DNA of 64,000 bases, taken from contig JAQXDE010000055.1 in assembly GCA_029251525.1 (NCBI GenBank), positions 62,001 through 126,000 on the forward strand, given 5' to 3'. This stretch comes from Saprospiraceae bacterium (GTDB lineage: Bacteria > Bacteroidota > Bacteroidia > Chitinophagales > Saprospiraceae). The translations under genes were made by a program, and so were the position numbers. This document shows positions 62,883-64,000 of this stretch, piece after piece (within the stretch, counting starts at the first letter, position 1; each line of letters opens with the position of its first letter). The notes under the pieces were generated by a model. It did not search any database. It was not told the origin of the DNA and saw only the letters and a program-made list of their open reading frames with translations.

Positions 62883-64000
62883 ATGAATTTTAGATTAATA
62901 TGCGTAGGGTTCCTCCTACAGCTTAGCTTAGGTTCCTTTGCCCAAAAAGTAAATATTCAAGGATTTTTATCAGATACACTGAGTGATCCATTAATTAGTG
63001 CGACCGTTGTTCTATTGAATCCTCAAGATTCAACGATGGAGTATTTTGCAATAACTTCAGTATCAGGAAAGTTTAATATACAAGGAGTTAAACCAGGTAA
63101 ATATATTTTTCAAGCTTCTTACTTGGGATATGAAAGTATTTTTAATCCCATTGACTTGACCTCCTCCTCTGAAGTTTTGCAGATGGGAAATTTAATGCTC
63201 AAAGCAGAACAGAAAATGTTGGGAGAGGTGACGGTTGAAGGAGAACGAATCCCCATTTTGATCAAAAAGGATACAGTAGAGTATAATGCTGGTTCATTTC
63301 AAGTGAAACCCAATGCTGCGGTAGAAGATTTACTCAAAAAACTACCTGGTGTAGAAGTGAGCAAGGATGGTAGTATCAAAGCACACGGAGAGGCAGTGAA
63401 ATCAATAATGATTGATGGGAAAGAGTTTTTTGGAAATGATCCAAAAATTGCCAGTCAAAATTTGCCTGCTGATGCAATTGATAAGGTACAAGTCTTTGAT
63501 AAAAAATCTGAAATGGCAGACTTTACTGGAGTTGATGATGGAGTGACAAATAAGACGATCAATCTTAAATTAAAAGATGGTAAAAAGAAAGGATATTTTG
63601 GAAATGTGACTGGCGGCTACGGATCTGATAATCGATTTGAAGGTAAAATGAACTTAAATCGATTTAATAAAAAATCTCAACTTTCTATTTTGGGGAGAGG
63701 AAATAATATCAACCAACAAGGGTTTTCTTTTAAAGATTATTTGACTTTTGCTGGTGGGCTCCAGAATGTCATGATGGAAATGGAAGGAGATGATAGGGAA
63801 ATGGTATTTGATGAAAATAGTGGACCAATTCCTTTTGATACAGGACAACCTAATTATGGATTTACCACTTCTGGTTCGGGAGGAGCCAATTTTAATTATG
63901 ATTTTTCTAAAAAAACTGAGTTTTCGGGGAGTTACTTTTTTAGCCATGCTAATAAACGGGAAGAAACAGAATCTATCCGTCAAAACTTCCTAGGGAATGA
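62883..64000 (+). CDS. Outer-membrane TonB-dependent receptor-like barrel (3' end outside window)
   Basis: Starts with ATG at 62883 and is still open at the window end (at least 372 residues). Signal peptide about 1-21 (LICVGFLLQLSLGSFAQ), a CarboxypepD_reg-like domain (VNIQGFLSDTLSDPLISATV, GKFNIQGVKPGKYIFQASYL), a plug-like region (VEDLLKKLPGVEVSKDGSIK, SIMIDGKEFFGNDPKI, IDKVQVFDKKSEMADFTGVD) and the first barrel strands (KKKGYFGNVTGGYGSDNRFE, LSILGRGNNINQQGFSFKDY). Its partner is the GLPGLI gene; the type belongs to the outer-membrane beta-barrel family common in Bacteroidota. Confidence 0.93.
   Translation, partial: MNFRLICVGFLLQLSLGSFAQKVNIQGFLSDTLSDPLISATVVLLNPQDSTMEYFAITSVSGKFNIQGVKPGKYIFQASYLGYESIFNPIDLTSSSEVLQMGNLMLKAEQKMLGEVTVEGERIPILIKKDTVEYNAGSFQVKPNAAVEDLLKKLPGVEVSKDGSIKAHGEAVKSIMIDGKEFFGNDPKIASQNLPADAIDKVQVFDKKSEMADFTGVDDGVTNKTINLKLKDGKKKGYFGNVTGGYGSDNRFEGKMNLNRFNKKSQLSILGRGNNINQQGFSFKDYLTFAGGLQNVMMEMEGDDREMVFDENSGPIPFDTGQPNYGFTTSGSGGANFNYDFSKKTEFSGSYFFSHANKREETESIRQNFLGN

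Noticed and set aside
1-64000. CRISPR arrays, insertion sequences, phage genes or defence islands
   Set aside because: No regularly spaced repeats, transposases, integrases or terminal inverted repeats were seen; gene content is ordinary chromosomal.

Overview
The window looks like a stretch of chromosome from a Bacteroidota bacterium. It is AT-rich throughout by eye. It carries gliding-motility and type IX secretion genes (gldM-gldN, gldB), a secreted phosphatase with a C-terminal sorting-type tail, PorT-like outer-membrane barrels, a GLPGLI protein next to a TonB-dependent receptor, and several promoters that fit the Bacteroidota -33 TTTG / -7 TANNTTTG pattern. The combination of long housekeeping runs, gliding genes and DUF3667/GLPGLI families suggests a Saprospiria- or Chitinophagia-like lineage; that finer placement is inference. 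I saw no phage, insertion sequence, CRISPR array or defence island.

Layout. 1-8.1 kb: 3' part of lon, a secreted CarboxypepD_reg-like protein, a lone two-domain beta-oxidation enzyme, a membrane-anchored coiled-coil protein, a short serA and bioY. 8.1-11.1 kb: a possible decayed gene, then an XdhC-type protein divergent from an Asp-box beta-propeller. 11.1-18.4 kb: alaS, an M23 peptidase, a DUF3667 membrane protein, gatB and a MerR regulator. 18.4-24.6 kb: gldM-gldN, then rfbD and the (p)ppGpp enzyme Rel/SpoT on the other strand. 25-28 kb: a SulP anion transporter and tRNA-Leu(UAG). 28.2-33.2 kb: the conserved tig-clpP-clpX block and truA. 33.2-36.6 kb: an anchored protein, a FemAB/GNAT-like protein and glyA. 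36.9-43.2 kb: a purple acid phosphatase-like secreted enzyme, an orphan leader, a muconolactone-isomerase-like protein, a lipoprotein, a 2OG-Fe(II)/IPNS-like oxygenase and gldB. 43.3-49.7 kb: a beta-barrel protein, nadC, a 56-residue two-helix membrane protein, pyrD, a Crp/Fnr regulator and dnaX. 49.7-54.9 kb: nadE, DUF5362, a 1-kb gene-poor gap with a frameshifted remnant, DUF1499 overlapping tag, and a TonB-CTD plus barrel protein. 55-58.8 kb: a minus-strand run of a small membrane protein, two bacterial-PH-domain membrane proteins, hemD and a MOSC protein. 58.9-64 kb: a second PorT-like barrel, an OmpR-type response regulator with its histidine kinase, a GLPGLI protein and the start of a TonB-dependent receptor-like barrel cut by the window end.

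How the genes work together. Protein quality control is well represented (Lon, trigger factor, ClpP, ClpX). Translation is covered by AlaS, GatB, TruA and tRNA-Leu. NAD supply is covered by NadC and NadE, which are about 5 kb apart. Envelope functions (GldM, GldN, GldB, barrels, M23 peptidase, TonB-linked proteins) are scattered rather than in one operon. Most units end in strong hairpins, several shared by convergent genes.

I found no convincing new multi-gene system. The items most worth a second look are the gldM-gldN pair without gldK-gldL beside it, the TonB-CTD/barrel fusion, the two-component/GLPGLI/receptor neighbourhood, the 56-residue membrane protein, the orphan leader at about 38.9 kb, and two decayed coding remnants. 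No database search was run; all family names come from reading the translated sequence.
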